Positions 1 to 6,766 of a DNA stretch of 19,748 nt are shown here, in pieces; within the stretch, counting starts at the first letter, position 1; each line of letters starts with the position of its first letter. Made by a program: the position numbers and the translations under genes. Source of the DNA: Methanoregula sp. UBA471 (GTDB lineage: Archaea > Halobacteriota > Methanomicrobia > Methanomicrobiales > Methanospirillaceae); NCBI GenBank assembly GCA_002495065.1, contig DADT01000068.1, positions 35,440 through 55,187 on the forward strand, given 5' to 3'. The notes beneath the pieces were generated by a model. It was not told the DNA's origin. It did not search any database and saw only the letters and a program-made list of their open reading frames with translations.

Positions 1-70
1 CCCTCATAAAATTATAGGGTTTAATTTTTCATGGGGTGTGAACTCCCGTTCATGTGTTTCAACAGAACCA
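1..70 (-). repeat. Dispersed element, copy C (head portion, truncated by window edge)
   Basis: Read on the minus strand from position 70, this begins TGGTTCTGTTGAAAC, followed by CATGAA. That resembles the heads of the copies at 9719 and 19345 (TGGCTCWGTAGAWACGGGCATGA). Positions 14 to 1 read TAATTTTATGAGGG, a 14/14 match to 19410-19423. The distance between the two blocks is 56 nt here and 65 nt in the 19.3-kb copy. The rest of the element, including its GC-rich hairpins, would lie to the left of this window. The matches were made by eye; no database search was done. Confidence 0.6.
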
Positions 71-90
71 CTGACATCAGGAAGCATGGT

Positions 91-264
91 TCATTTTGTG
101 GAGATATTCAGGAAGTCATCCCCTGTCACCCGTTCTGATTCACGGTTCTGGTGATTACCAGAACCAGCGACTTCATGCGAGATGCATTGCGTGCAATCTG
201 ACCAGAAAATATCACGCATAACCTGACATTTGATGAAATTCGACGGCATTTCGACTTCCATCAT
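91..264 (-). CDS. Possible small protein, 57 aa, unknown function
   Basis: A short ORF on the minus strand, starting at tandem ATG codons (264 and 261) and ending with TGA at 91. A GAGGAT sequence lies about 6 nt upstream of the first ATG, which is a credible ribosome binding site. The product begins MMEVEMPSNF and holds three cysteines (C13, C24, C27, the last two in a CTQC-type spacing), possibly a metal site. It has no signal peptide or membrane segment and I recognise no family. It is divergent from the chagasin-like lipoprotein gene, and the AT-rich stretch 340-365 could serve as promoter for both. A perfect 9-bp inverted repeat at 144-165 lies inside it. Shortness and lack of a homolog I can name keep confidence low. 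Confidence 0.35.
   Translation of the reverse strand: MMEVEMPSNFIKCQVMRDIFWSDCTQCISHEVAGSGNHQNRESERVTGDDFLNISTK
144..165. repeat. Perfect 9-bp inverted repeat
   Basis: GGTTCTGGT (144-152), a 4-nt GATT loop, then ACCAGAACC (157-165). It lies inside the possible 57-aa ORF and about 220 bp upstream of the lipoprotein gene. It could be a hairpin or a protein-binding palindrome. It is not followed by a T-run on either strand, so it is not an obvious terminator. Confidence 0.5.
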
Positions 265-350
265 CACCTGATCCTCTGCCTGTCACATCGATATTGCTTG
301 TTGTTGATATCCGGTAGTACGTTTACAGCATTATTTTTCCTGCACGAAGA

Positions 351-359
351 TATTTTATT
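351..359 (+). promoter_or_regulatory. Putative TATA box of the lipoprotein gene
   Basis: TATTTTATT preceded by purine-rich ACGAAGA, which fits a BRE. It lies about 30 nt upstream of the ATG at 386, so the transcript would have a very short leader. A weak AGGGTAA lies just before the start. Confidence 0.4.
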
Positions 360-385
360 AAAATACCGGATCACACAGGGTAATT

Positions 386-889
386 ATGAAAGTCTTCAGG
401 AATCAAATCATACCGGGTATTATCGGACTCGGGATCATGCTTGCAATGGTAGTCCTGGTCTGCGGGTGCATCCAGCAGTCAGCAACCCCGACTCCTGTCC
501 CGACTACAGTTACCACACCACCATCGTCGGTTGTGACAACACCCACGATCGCTGAAGGAAAGAAAATGTTTACCTTTACGGAAGCGGATAATGCCGGGAG
601 CGGGAATATAACCCAGAACACGCGGTTTGCCATTGTGCTTGCAGAAAATCCGACTACGGGATTTACGTGGAATGAAACCCTTTCGGCAGGCCTTGAACTT
701 CAGTCATCGGACTACCGCCAGAATGATGCACCCACGGGAATGGTGGGAGTTGGCGGGACCCGCACCTGGGTCATCGTGGCAAAGGATCTGGGCGACCAGA
801 ACTTTTCTGCAGTGTACCGCCGTTCATGGGAGAATGTTACGGGTAATGAAACCATGTATAGCGTGAACATCAGGGTGGTCGGGGCGTAA
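386..889 (+). CDS. Chagasin-family (MEROPS I42) peptidase inhibitor, lipoprotein
   Basis: Predicted surface-anchored protein of 167 aa in the chagasin/amoebiasin family of cysteine-peptidase inhibitors. Residues 1-27 form an archaeal lipoprotein signal: a hydrophobic stretch, then VCGC, with C28 as the lipidation site. A Thr/Pro-rich linker (about 32-55) follows. The inhibitor domain (about 58-166) shows all three conserved loops: NPTTGF (88-93), GVGGTR followed by TW (121-128), and the RRSW loop (145-148). In characterised chagasins these loops wedge into the active-site cleft of papain-like enzymes. The domain length (~110 aa) is normal. The gene stands alone: no papain-like peptidase is visible nearby, so the target is unknown. 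It could guard against secreted proteases of other organisms or of the cell itself; that is inference. The family call is secure. Confidence 0.88.
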   Translation: MKVFRNQIIPGIIGLGIMLAMVVLVCGCIQQSATPTPVPTTVTTPPSSVVTTPTIAEGKKMFTFTEADNAGSGNITQNTRFAIVLAENPTTGFTWNETLSAGLELQSSDYRQNDAPTGMVGVGGTRTWVIVAKDLGDQNFSAVYRRSWENVTGNETMYSVNIRVVGA

Positions 890-1237
890 ACAGCCGGTAA
901 AAATTACCTTTCATCAAACTTTTTAAAAAAAAACAGGACTCATCCCGTTCCTTTAGCCTGAATTCATCAGGGATCTTACCATTGTGATCCGGCATGATTC
1001 CCGGAAAATGGACTGTCCTCTTTTTCATCACCATACCCTGATCCATTTCAATCATCACCGAAGTCCGATTTTATCCGAATAGTGTTTCCGTGAGTGGACT
1101 GAGCACATCATGTTGCCTGCGCAACCTGTGGACTTGTCCGGAACGAAAAACAACGATACCTATATTGGCACGAACAGCACCCGTCCATGTAATCCGGGTG
1201 AGATCGCACCTGGGCAACAAAAAAAGGAGGTAGACAT
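890..1237. other. Intergenic region upstream of Hsp20
   Basis: About 350 bp without a convincing gene. It begins with GGTAA-AAA-TTACC (896-908) and an A/T-rich stretch (about 919-934), a possible 3' end for the lipoprotein transcript. It holds a TATA-like CCTATATT (1159-1166), which would give an Hsp20 leader of about 50 nt. A textbook Shine-Dalgarno AAGGAGG (1224-1230) lies 7 nt before the ATG at 1238. Confidence 0.5.
1224..1230 (+). promoter_or_regulatory. Strong Shine-Dalgarno site of the Hsp20 gene
   Basis: AAGGAGG is followed by 7 nt (TAGACAT) and the ATG at 1238. It is the strongest ribosome binding site in the window and fixes the Hsp20 start. Many neighbouring genes have weak sites or none. 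Confidence 0.85.
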
Positions 1238-1675
1238 ATGGGACGACGTTTTCACAGATCAATCTATGATGAACTCGATGAACTCAGAGCATCCATGGAC
1301 TACCTGTTCCAGCTTGCCTTTGATCCAATGGACAATCCGCTGTTGCCTGAAGGAGAGACCCCTGACATCGTGTGCCTGTACTCCCACACCCTGAACGCAG
1401 AAGTTACGGACCACGATAATGAAGTGATAGTAACGGTGGACATGGTACCGGGTTGCGAAGATGTAAAAATATTCGCCGACCTGGTCAATCCCGATACCCT
1501 GAAGATTACCTGCGACCGGGAAGAAGAAGAACCGGGGGACAGGGACCTGAGATCTTTTTCCCTGCACCACATAATCCAGCTCCCGTGTCACGTCATAGCA
1601 AAAGGGGCTAATGCCACGTATAAGCACGGTATATTCGATATTCATCTGAGGAAAGCCCGGCCGGAAAAAAGGTAA
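1238..1675 (+). CDS. Hsp20/alpha-crystallin family small heat-shock protein
   Basis: ATP-independent holdase chaperone of 145 aa, expected to form cytosolic oligomers that bind unfolding proteins. The N-terminal arm (1-45) has RSIYDELDELRASMDYLF, typical of archaeal Hsp20. The alpha-crystallin domain runs from about 46 to 140 (EVTDHDNEVIVTVDMVPG, then a DTLKITC strand). It ends with ATYKHGIFDIHL, the equivalent of the family's A-x-Y-x-N-G-V-L motif. The usual C-terminal I-x-I/V anchoring motif is missing: the protein ends KARPEKR, so oligomer assembly may differ. The start is set by the strong Shine-Dalgarno. The gene has its own promoter region and is convergent with the acyl-CoA synthetase gene; T-rich CCCTTTTTAAA at 1690-1700 may end transcription. 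Confidence 0.85.
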   Translation: MGRRFHRSIYDELDELRASMDYLFQLAFDPMDNPLLPEGETPDIVCLYSHTLNAEVTDHDNEVIVTVDMVPGCEDVKIFADLVNPDTLKITCDREEEEPGDRDLRSFSLHHIIQLPCHVIAKGANATYKHGIFDIHLRKARPEKR

Positions 1676-1806
1676 GAATGATCCGGCAACCCTTTTTAAA
1701 TTCCATCTGCCATGGATTCACGGGCACATAACTTCATTTTCCCATTTAATCAAAGACAGGGGCAGGCAGGAGTTCTGAAATTCCTCAATTACAATACTGT
1801 AGTATG

Positions 1807-3471
1807 TTATTGAGCACCACCCTTGTGTAATTCCTGTTCCCGCAGTACATTCCGGCGGATCTTGCCCGAGATGGTCTTTGGCAGTGTTCCGGTAAATTCA
1901 ATGGAACGGGGATACTTATACGGTGCAGTCAGTCGTTTCACCAGCTCCTGCAGGTCACGGGCAAGTGAATCGGAAGGCATAAAACCGGGTTTCAGGACAA
2001 TGAAAGCCTTGACGATCTGGCCGCGTACGGGATCCGGAGAGCCTACCACTGCTGCTTCTGCAACTGCCGGATGTTCCATCAGAGCGCTCTCAACCTCAAA
2101 CGGCCCGATGCGGTAACCGGACGCCTTGATCACATCATCATCACGCCCGATGTACCAGAAATTTCCCTCATCGTCCATGGCTGCCTTGTCATCAGTGTAA
2201 TACCAGCCTCCCACAAACGATTTTTTATCTGCTGCCTCATTTTCGAGATATCCCGCAAACAGGCCTGTCGGGCGGGGATCTGTTGAGATTGCTATCCTGC
2301 CTTCACGGCTAATCCCCACCGGCTTACCTTCCTTATCATGAAGTGCGATATGCCACCCGGGCGCCGCTCTTCCCATCGACCCCGGCGGGCAGTTCATTCC
2401 GGGCAAATCACCGATACAGAGGACCGTTTCGGTCTGGCCATACCCTTCATGGATGACAAGCCCGGTTTTTTCTTTCCATACGCGGATCACTTCAGGGTTC
2501 AGTGGTTCTCCGGCACTCACACAATACCGGAGGGCTGAAAGGTCAAACCGCTCCAGCCCGAGAAGGACCAGCATCCGGTAGATGGTGGGCGGGCAGCAGA
2601 AGGTGGTGATCCGGTATTTCACGAGCAGCGGCGGGATCTCAGCAGGATCGAATTTCCCGCGGATATCGTAGATAAAGACTGCCGCTCCCTCAATCCACTG
2701 GCCGAAGAGACTCCCCCAGGCGCTCTTTGCCCACCCGGTATCGGAAATCGTGAAGTGGAGGTCTGAGGGTTTCAGATCCTGCCACAAGCGGGCAGTAATG
2801 ATATGACCGAGCGGATAGCTGTGCGGATGGAGTACCATTTTCGGGTTACCGGTCGTTCCAGAGGTAAAGAAGATCACGAGAGGATCCGTTGCTTTTGTCT
2901 TTTCCGGACGGGTGGGACGGGGAACCGGTGACTGCTGCTGGAGAGTTGCGCGTTCCGCCGGGTAGCTGGTCCAGCCCGGCAGTTCACCGTTAACGACCAT
3001 GCAGCTGACTTCCGCGAGGGACTCTACCCTGGCAAGGCTGACTTTGGGTGCATTTTCGCTGTCAGTGATTATGAGAGCGAATTTCCCGGTAATCAGACGA
3101 TAAGAAATATCTTTTGAAGTCAGCATGGTCGGTGCAGGTGAATACACCGCCCCGAGTTTGATCAGGGCAATGATGAAAAACCACCATGCCGGGATGCGGG
3201 GGAGGAGTATCAACACCCGGTCACCCTTGCGGATTCCCCGGTCCTGGAGGATCTTCAATGCCAGGTCAGACTCGATCTTCAGATCTGCAAAGGTGAATCG
3301 TTTCTTCTCACCTTCCTGGTTAACCCAGAGCAGCGCAGTGTGTGCAGGGTCTTTTTCTGCCCACCGATCGATTACATCAAAGCCGAAGTTATAATATTCA
3401 GGTACCTGGATGGAAAAATCCGCATATGGCGACGGGTATCCACTCTTTATTTCTTCAGGTATAAAGGACAT
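1807..3471 (-). CDS. AMP-forming acyl-CoA synthetase (medium-chain/branched type)
   Basis: Cytosolic ANL-superfamily enzyme of 554 aa, which activates a carboxylic acid with ATP to an acyl-adenylate and then to acyl-CoA. Motifs in order: P-loop FFTSGTTGNPK (201-211), YGQTE (344-348), TDD (426-428), hinge GRDDDVIKASGYRIG (442-456), and the catalytic lysine K537 in PKTISGKIRR. Length and motifs match the medium-chain ACSM-like group, which includes a characterised Methanosarcina acetivorans enzyme that prefers 2-methylbutyrate. It lacks the N-terminal extension typical of acetyl-CoA synthetase, so acetate is a less likely substrate. It lies downstream of arcA on the same strand, but the 178-bp gap has a TATA-like sequence (3490-3498) about 24 nt before the ATG and no Shine-Dalgarno, suggesting an independent leaderless transcript. 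Confidence 0.88.
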   Translation of the reverse strand: MSFIPEEIKSGYPSPYADFSIQVPEYYNFGFDVIDRWAEKDPAHTALLWVNQEGEKKRFTFADLKIESDLALKILQDRGIRKGDRVLILLPRIPAWWFFIIALIKLGAVYSPAPTMLTSKDISYRLITGKFALIITDSENAPKVSLARVESLAEVSCMVVNGELPGWTSYPAERATLQQQSPVPRPTRPEKTKATDPLVIFFTSGTTGNPKMVLHPHSYPLGHIITARLWQDLKPSDLHFTISDTGWAKSAWGSLFGQWIEGAAVFIYDIRGKFDPAEIPPLLVKYRITTFCCPPTIYRMLVLLGLERFDLSALRYCVSAGEPLNPEVIRVWKEKTGLVIHEGYGQTETVLCIGDLPGMNCPPGSMGRAAPGWHIALHDKEGKPVGISREGRIAISTDPRPTGLFAGYLENEAADKKSFVGGWYYTDDKAAMDDEGNFWYIGRDDDVIKASGYRIGPFEVESALMEHPAVAEAAVVGSPDPVRGQIVKAFIVLKPGFMPSDSLARDLQELVKRLTAPYKYPRSIEFTGTLPKTISGKIRRNVLREQELHKGGAQ

Positions 3472-3489
3472 AATTGATCAGAATTTGTC

Positions 3490-3499
3490 TTTTAAGTGT
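3490..3499 (-). promoter_or_regulatory. Putative TATA box, acyl-CoA synthetase (leaderless)
   Basis: On the minus strand ACTTAAAAGA lies about 24 nt before the ATG at 3471. That spacing puts transcription start at or next to the start codon. No Shine-Dalgarno is visible before the ATG, which fits a leaderless mRNA. Confidence 0.45.
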
Positions 3500-3649
3500 T
3501 TTTTTCATATCAATCCGTACCGGAACCCTTCCGGGAAATTTTCGAACTGTCTGCATTTTTTGTAACGACTTTACGGTGCCTGTCCGGGCAACGTGATCAA
3601 TCCTCAGAGGGTATCCGGGGATTATTTCGAAGACACCAGCTATTATATC

Positions 3650-4927
3650 TCACACTGGATCGCGGAGCAGGGGGCAGGTCATGCAATGCCCGCCGCCACG
3701 CCCGCGGCTCAGCTCGGATCCCTCAAATTCCAGCACATCGATACCGGCCCTGCGGAAATTCCGGTTGGTAAACGTGTTCCGGTCTGTCGCGATGACGAGG
3801 CCGGGCCGGAGTGCAATAATATTATTGCCGTCATCCCACTGCTCGCGGGCCGCTTCGTAGGTATCGCCACCGGTAGGGATGACTTCAAGGTGACCGACAT
3901 CCAGGGCGTCAGCAACCGCGAGGAGGAAATTTTCTTCTTTACTGACTGTGAACATCGCCTTTCCGTCAGCGGGGCGGATGCTGTAGGCCTGCATCCCGTT
4001 GACGACATCCGGATAGATGGTGACCTTGTCCACATCGAGCATCGTAAAGACCGTGTCAAGGTGCATATGTGCCCGGTCCGGGCTCATCCGGGCAACAATG
4101 ATCCGGTCAGCTGCCTTCCCGGTAAAAAGGCTGTACGCCAGCTGCTCGATCATCTGGCTCTGAGTCCGCTCGCCCATGCCGATAAGGACCGTCCTGTTGC
4201 CGATGGGCATGACATCGCCGCCTTCCAGCGACGACCGGGTGTAGTCCGGACTGCTGACCAGGAGTTCATCTCCCTGCGGCGGGAACCAGTACCTGAACTC
4301 CGCTGCACGGAACATCGGGTGGTAGTGATAGATGGTTGCGGCATTCAGCGCCTCCGGCTGCCGGGCAGACCAGTACATCGGGTTGACAGAGACCCCGTTG
4401 TAGATCCAGCTCGAGGAATCGCGGGTAAAGAGCGTGTTGGGGAGTGGCGGGAGGATAAAGGCATCCGGACCTGCTACTGCAGCGGTGAGCGAGGTGCGGG
4501 CCAGGCCTTCCAGGTAAATACATTCAAGTTCCCCGACCGTGAGCCCCCCGATCAGGTGCCGGGCAAGATCGACAGATTCCATCTCCATCATGCAGGTCCG
4601 TACTGCACCTGAAGCAGAGATCCCGACGGACATATCCGCCGATACCCTGTCGATCACCTGCCGGCGTATCTCTTCGCCCCGCGACAGTGCTTCGGTGAGG
4701 AGTTCCTGCAGATAAAAGACCTTCACGCCTTCATCACGGATGAGACGGATAAATGCGTTGTGCTCCTCAAGTGCCCGGTCGACCCAGAGGACATCATCGA
4801 AAAGGAGGCTGGCATGGTTGGATGGTGTCAGCCGCCGGAGGCTGAGGTCCGGCTGGTGCACCATGACCTTCCGGAGTTTTCCCACTTCTGAATACACGCC
4901 AAATCCTGTCATGTCTCTCTCACGCAC
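3650..4927 (-). CDS. arcA: Arginine deiminase
   Basis: Hydrolyses L-arginine to L-citrulline and ammonia, the first step of the ADI pathway; cytosolic. 425 aa, against about 410-420 for bacterial enzymes. The guanidino-group modifying fold shows FTRD (167-170, D170), EGGD (235-238, E235), HMHLDT (287-292, H289 and D291) and C-terminal GGGHCMTCP with nucleophile C415. All catalytic residues of the Pseudomonas enzyme have a counterpart. The GTG start at 4927 overlaps the end of arcC by 8 bp. An ATG at 4912 (protein then starting MTGFGVYSEVG) is equally good and would leave 7 nt after the arcC stop. Either way the two genes are translationally coupled. Agmatine or peptidyl-arginine deiminases lack this exact set of motifs. 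Confidence 0.93.
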   Translation of the reverse strand: MRERDMTGFGVYSEVGKLRKVMVHQPDLSLRRLTPSNHASLLFDDVLWVDRALEEHNAFIRLIRDEGVKVFYLQELLTEALSRGEEIRRQVIDRVSADMSVGISASGAVRTCMMEMESVDLARHLIGGLTVGELECIYLEGLARTSLTAAVAGPDAFILPPLPNTLFTRDSSSWIYNGVSVNPMYWSARQPEALNAATIYHYHPMFRAAEFRYWFPPQGDELLVSSPDYTRSSLEGGDVMPIGNRTVLIGMGERTQSQMIEQLAYSLFTGKAADRIIVARMSPDRAHMHLDTVFTMLDVDKVTIYPDVVNGMQAYSIRPADGKAMFTVSKEENFLLAVADALDVGHLEVIPTGGDTYEAAREQWDDGNNIIALRPGLVIATDRNTFTNRNFRRAGIDVLEFEGSELSRGRGGGHCMTCPLLRDPV

Positions 4928-5837
4928 CCGCCCTCACGAATGTCCCGGCATCACCTTTGACAATTGCCTCAATGTCAGCAAGCGCCCCGATGGCCGCACT
5001 ATTCCCGGTCCTCTCCACAAAAGCACAGGCAGCCTCCACTTTCGGGCCCATGGAACCGGCCGGGAACGTGTGGCGTCTCAGCTCAACGGGGGTTGTTTCA
5101 CGAATCAGGCGGGCAGACGGTTTTCCCCAGTCAAGATATACACCATTCACATCCGTTGCCATCACGAAGAGATCCGCTTTGATCTCCCGGGCAAGAAGCC
5201 CGCTGGCAAAATCCTTGTCGATGACTGCCTCAACCCCGGCCAGTTTCTGCCCATCACCCGGTTGGTACATTACGGGGATACCTCCACCCCCGGTACAGAT
5301 GACGATTGCTCCCTGTTCAAGCAGCCAGCAGATGGGGCGGATTTCAAAGATCTTCCGGGGCAGCGGTGAAGGTACTACCCGCCGGAAAAGTTCCCCGTCC
5401 CGGTGAAAAACCCAGCCCTTTTCCGCTTCGATCCGGTCCGCATCGCTCTTTTCATACTGGGGACCGACAAACTTGGAGGGGTGGGTAAAGGCCGGGTCGG
5501 CAGGGTCGACCTCAACCATGGTAAGGATGGTGGCGAACGGGACATCCCGGGGGAGCAGGTTCCGGAGTTCCTGCTCGATCATGTACCCGATCATACCCTC
5601 TGTCTGGGCATCAAGGACATCCAGCGGATAGGGTTCGACGCTCGTATATGCCGCAGCCTGCAGGGCGAGCAGCCCGACCTGGGGCCCGTTCCCATGCGAA
5701 AGCACCAGTTCGTGCCTGCGTGCAAGCGGTGCCAGGGCACGGGCAGCTGCACGGATATTGGTACGCTGGCGGTCAGCAGTCATGGGCTCGCCCCGCTTCA
5801 GGAGGGCATTTCCCCCGAGTGCGATTACGATCCTCAT
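4920..5837 (-). CDS. arcC: Carbamate kinase
   Basis: Converts carbamoyl phosphate and ADP to ATP, CO2 and ammonia: the ATP-yielding last step of arginine fermentation. 305 aa, normal for the family. Amino-acid-kinase fold motifs: ALGGNAL (6-12), SHGNGPQVG (47-55), TGGGGIPV (182-189), EAVIDKD (203-209) and AGSMGPKVEAA (260-270). The start is supported by GAGGGAGA 5-6 nt before the ATG. It is the first gene of the arc pair, transcribed into arcA. Upstream lie a TATA-like ACTATAAAC (minus strand, about 5887-5895) and a perfect inverted repeat (5855-5881). No ornithine carbamoyltransferase or arginine/ornithine antiporter is adjacent, unlike bacterial arcABC(D) or haloarchaeal arcBCA clusters. 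Confidence 0.95.
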   Translation of the reverse strand: MRIVIALGGNALLKRGEPMTADRQRTNIRAAARALAPLARRHELVLSHGNGPQVGLLALQAAAYTSVEPYPLDVLDAQTEGMIGYMIEQELRNLLPRDVPFATILTMVEVDPADPAFTHPSKFVGPQYEKSDADRIEAEKGWVFHRDGELFRRVVPSPLPRKIFEIRPICWLLEQGAIVICTGGGGIPVMYQPGDGQKLAGVEAVIDKDFASGLLAREIKADLFVMATDVNGVYLDWGKPSARLIRETTPVELRRHTFPAGSMGPKVEAACAFVERTGNSAAIGALADIEAIVKGDAGTFVRAGA

Positions 5838-5854
5838 CTATTCTCCCTCATGTT

Positions 5855-5881
5855 CCGGAAGTATTTAATCGGATCTTCCGG
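5855..5881. promoter_or_regulatory. Inverted repeat in the arcC promoter, candidate operator
   Basis: CCGGAAG (5855-5861), 13 nt, CTTCCGG (5875-5881): a perfect 7-bp inverted repeat. It lies 18-44 nt upstream of the arcC ATG, just downstream of a minus-strand TATA-like TATAAAC near 5890. The predicted start of transcription (about 5864) falls between the two arms. This geometry suits a dimeric repressor, but no regulator gene is nearby. Confidence 0.45.
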
Positions 5882-5923
5882 GGACGTTTATAGTGAGGAA
5901 GGTACAGGAAGATGATCGAATCC

Positions 5924-6424
5924 TCATACTCCCATCTTCGCGGGCAGTTCCCGAGCCCAGGCTGCGATCGCTGTCCAGTCCCGGAAATCACCGACCGGGG
6001 ACTTCACCTTTTCTGTTATCCATTTCTGGAACCACGAAAGTTTTGTCAGGTCCAGACGGCCGGCAAAGATGGTCATTGCGACAGGTGTCAGGGGTTCAAG
6101 GGTTTTTTGTAGTTTTTTCATCGCGTTATCCCGCTCGGCAGGATCTTTTCCCAACGGGGCCAGACCAACGGCAAACGCAGCGACCGGTACTTTTTTAAGG
6201 GCAACTTCGTACCTGGCGATGAACTTCCCCACGTCGGCCATGATACTTCCCATATAGAATGGTCCCCCGATGACGACCGAATTATATCCTTCGAGTGACA
6301 ACACTGACTTCATTTCCGTTACATCAACGAGATGCCCTGCAACCTGCAGTTCTTTTCCGATCGCATGTGCAATTTCCGCAGTCGATCCCTTCTTAGATAC
6401 ATATGCGACTAGGATACGTGCCAT
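5924..6424 (-). CDS. Flavodoxin-domain protein (HemG-like)
   Basis: Small FMN-binding redox protein of 166 aa. Seen: an N-terminal beta strand and phosphate loop, VAYVSKKGSTAEIA; a second loop, IGGPFYMGSIMADVGKFI; and FAGRLDLTKLSWF near the C-terminus. The last two are typical of the flavodoxin_5 group that includes menaquinone-dependent protoporphyrinogen oxidase HemG. Methanogens often carry such proteins as general electron carriers; a role in haem synthesis is not implied. I chose ATG at 6424 over the GTG at 6433 because GGGTGA lies 5 nt before the ATG and overlaps the GTG. The gene lies 86 bp upstream of arcC on the same strand, but the arc genes appear to have their own promoter. Confidence 0.8.
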   Translation of the reverse strand: MARILVAYVSKKGSTAEIAHAIGKELQVAGHLVDVTEMKSVLSLEGYNSVVIGGPFYMGSIMADVGKFIARYEVALKKVPVAAFAVGLAPLGKDPAERDNAMKKLQKTLEPLTPVAMTIFAGRLDLTKLSWFQKWITEKVKSPVGDFRDWTAIAAWARELPAKMGV

Positions 6425-6595
6425 GAATTTCACCCGGACGGAGATTTTGTGCCGGGGGATATTAAAAATGGCGGGGGCTTTTTCCTTCTGGCGGCAGCCC
6501 CCGTGTCATCCGGGGGTTTTAGATCCGGTCCCTTGGTCTGGACATTATGGGGGCTCCTTGAAAGGTAAACAGAAAAAATCAGAATCCAGTCAGTC

Positions 6596-6745
6596 ATGAC
6601 CGACAACCCGTTCGGGTGTCAAGTATATATGACCGCCGGGGAGAATCACTCTCTTGTAGAGAAGACCCGGGAAGTACATACAGCACAAATCGTGTATGAG
6701 GACAGGTATGCAAGGACCGGCGGTTTCGTTGATAAGAGTTATTAA
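6596..6745 (+). CDS. Possible small protein, 49 aa, unknown function
   Basis: A short ORF from ATG 6596 to TAA 6743-6745. The product begins MTDNPFGCQVYM and ends ARTGGFVDKSY. It is hydrophilic with a balanced, protein-like composition (for example VEKTREVHTAQIVYEDRYA). An in-frame ATG at 6629 would give 38 aa. Neither start has a clear Shine-Dalgarno. A TATA-like GTATATATG (about 6619-6627) lies inside the ORF, which could instead mean the reading frame is accidental. It precedes the 112-aa gene on the same strand. No family recognised. Confidence 0.3.
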   Translation: MTDNPFGCQVYMTAGENHSLVEKTREVHTAQIVYEDRYARTGGFVDKSY

Positions 6746-6766
6746 CACTCTTTGTTCATTTTTGTT

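Noticed and set aside
870..1058. Minus-strand 62-aa ORF beginning MMIEMDQGM
   Set aside because: It overlaps the end of the lipoprotein gene on the other strand. GGTG directly abuts the ATG with no spacing, and it has no recognisable domain.
1071..1262. Minus-strand 63-aa ORF
   Set aside because: Antisense to the Hsp20 leader and start, where the strong Shine-Dalgarno already explains the sequence.
3593..4612. Plus-strand 339-aa open frame opposite arcA
   Set aside because: It is a shadow frame of the well-supported arginine deiminase. High GC at third positions leaves antisense frames open, and it has no motif.
6473..6502. GGGGGCT/AGCCCCC hairpin as a fourth copy of the dispersed element
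   Set aside because: It lacks the head, the GGGGGATGCC tail and the spacing of the other copies, so it is only a similar GC hairpin.
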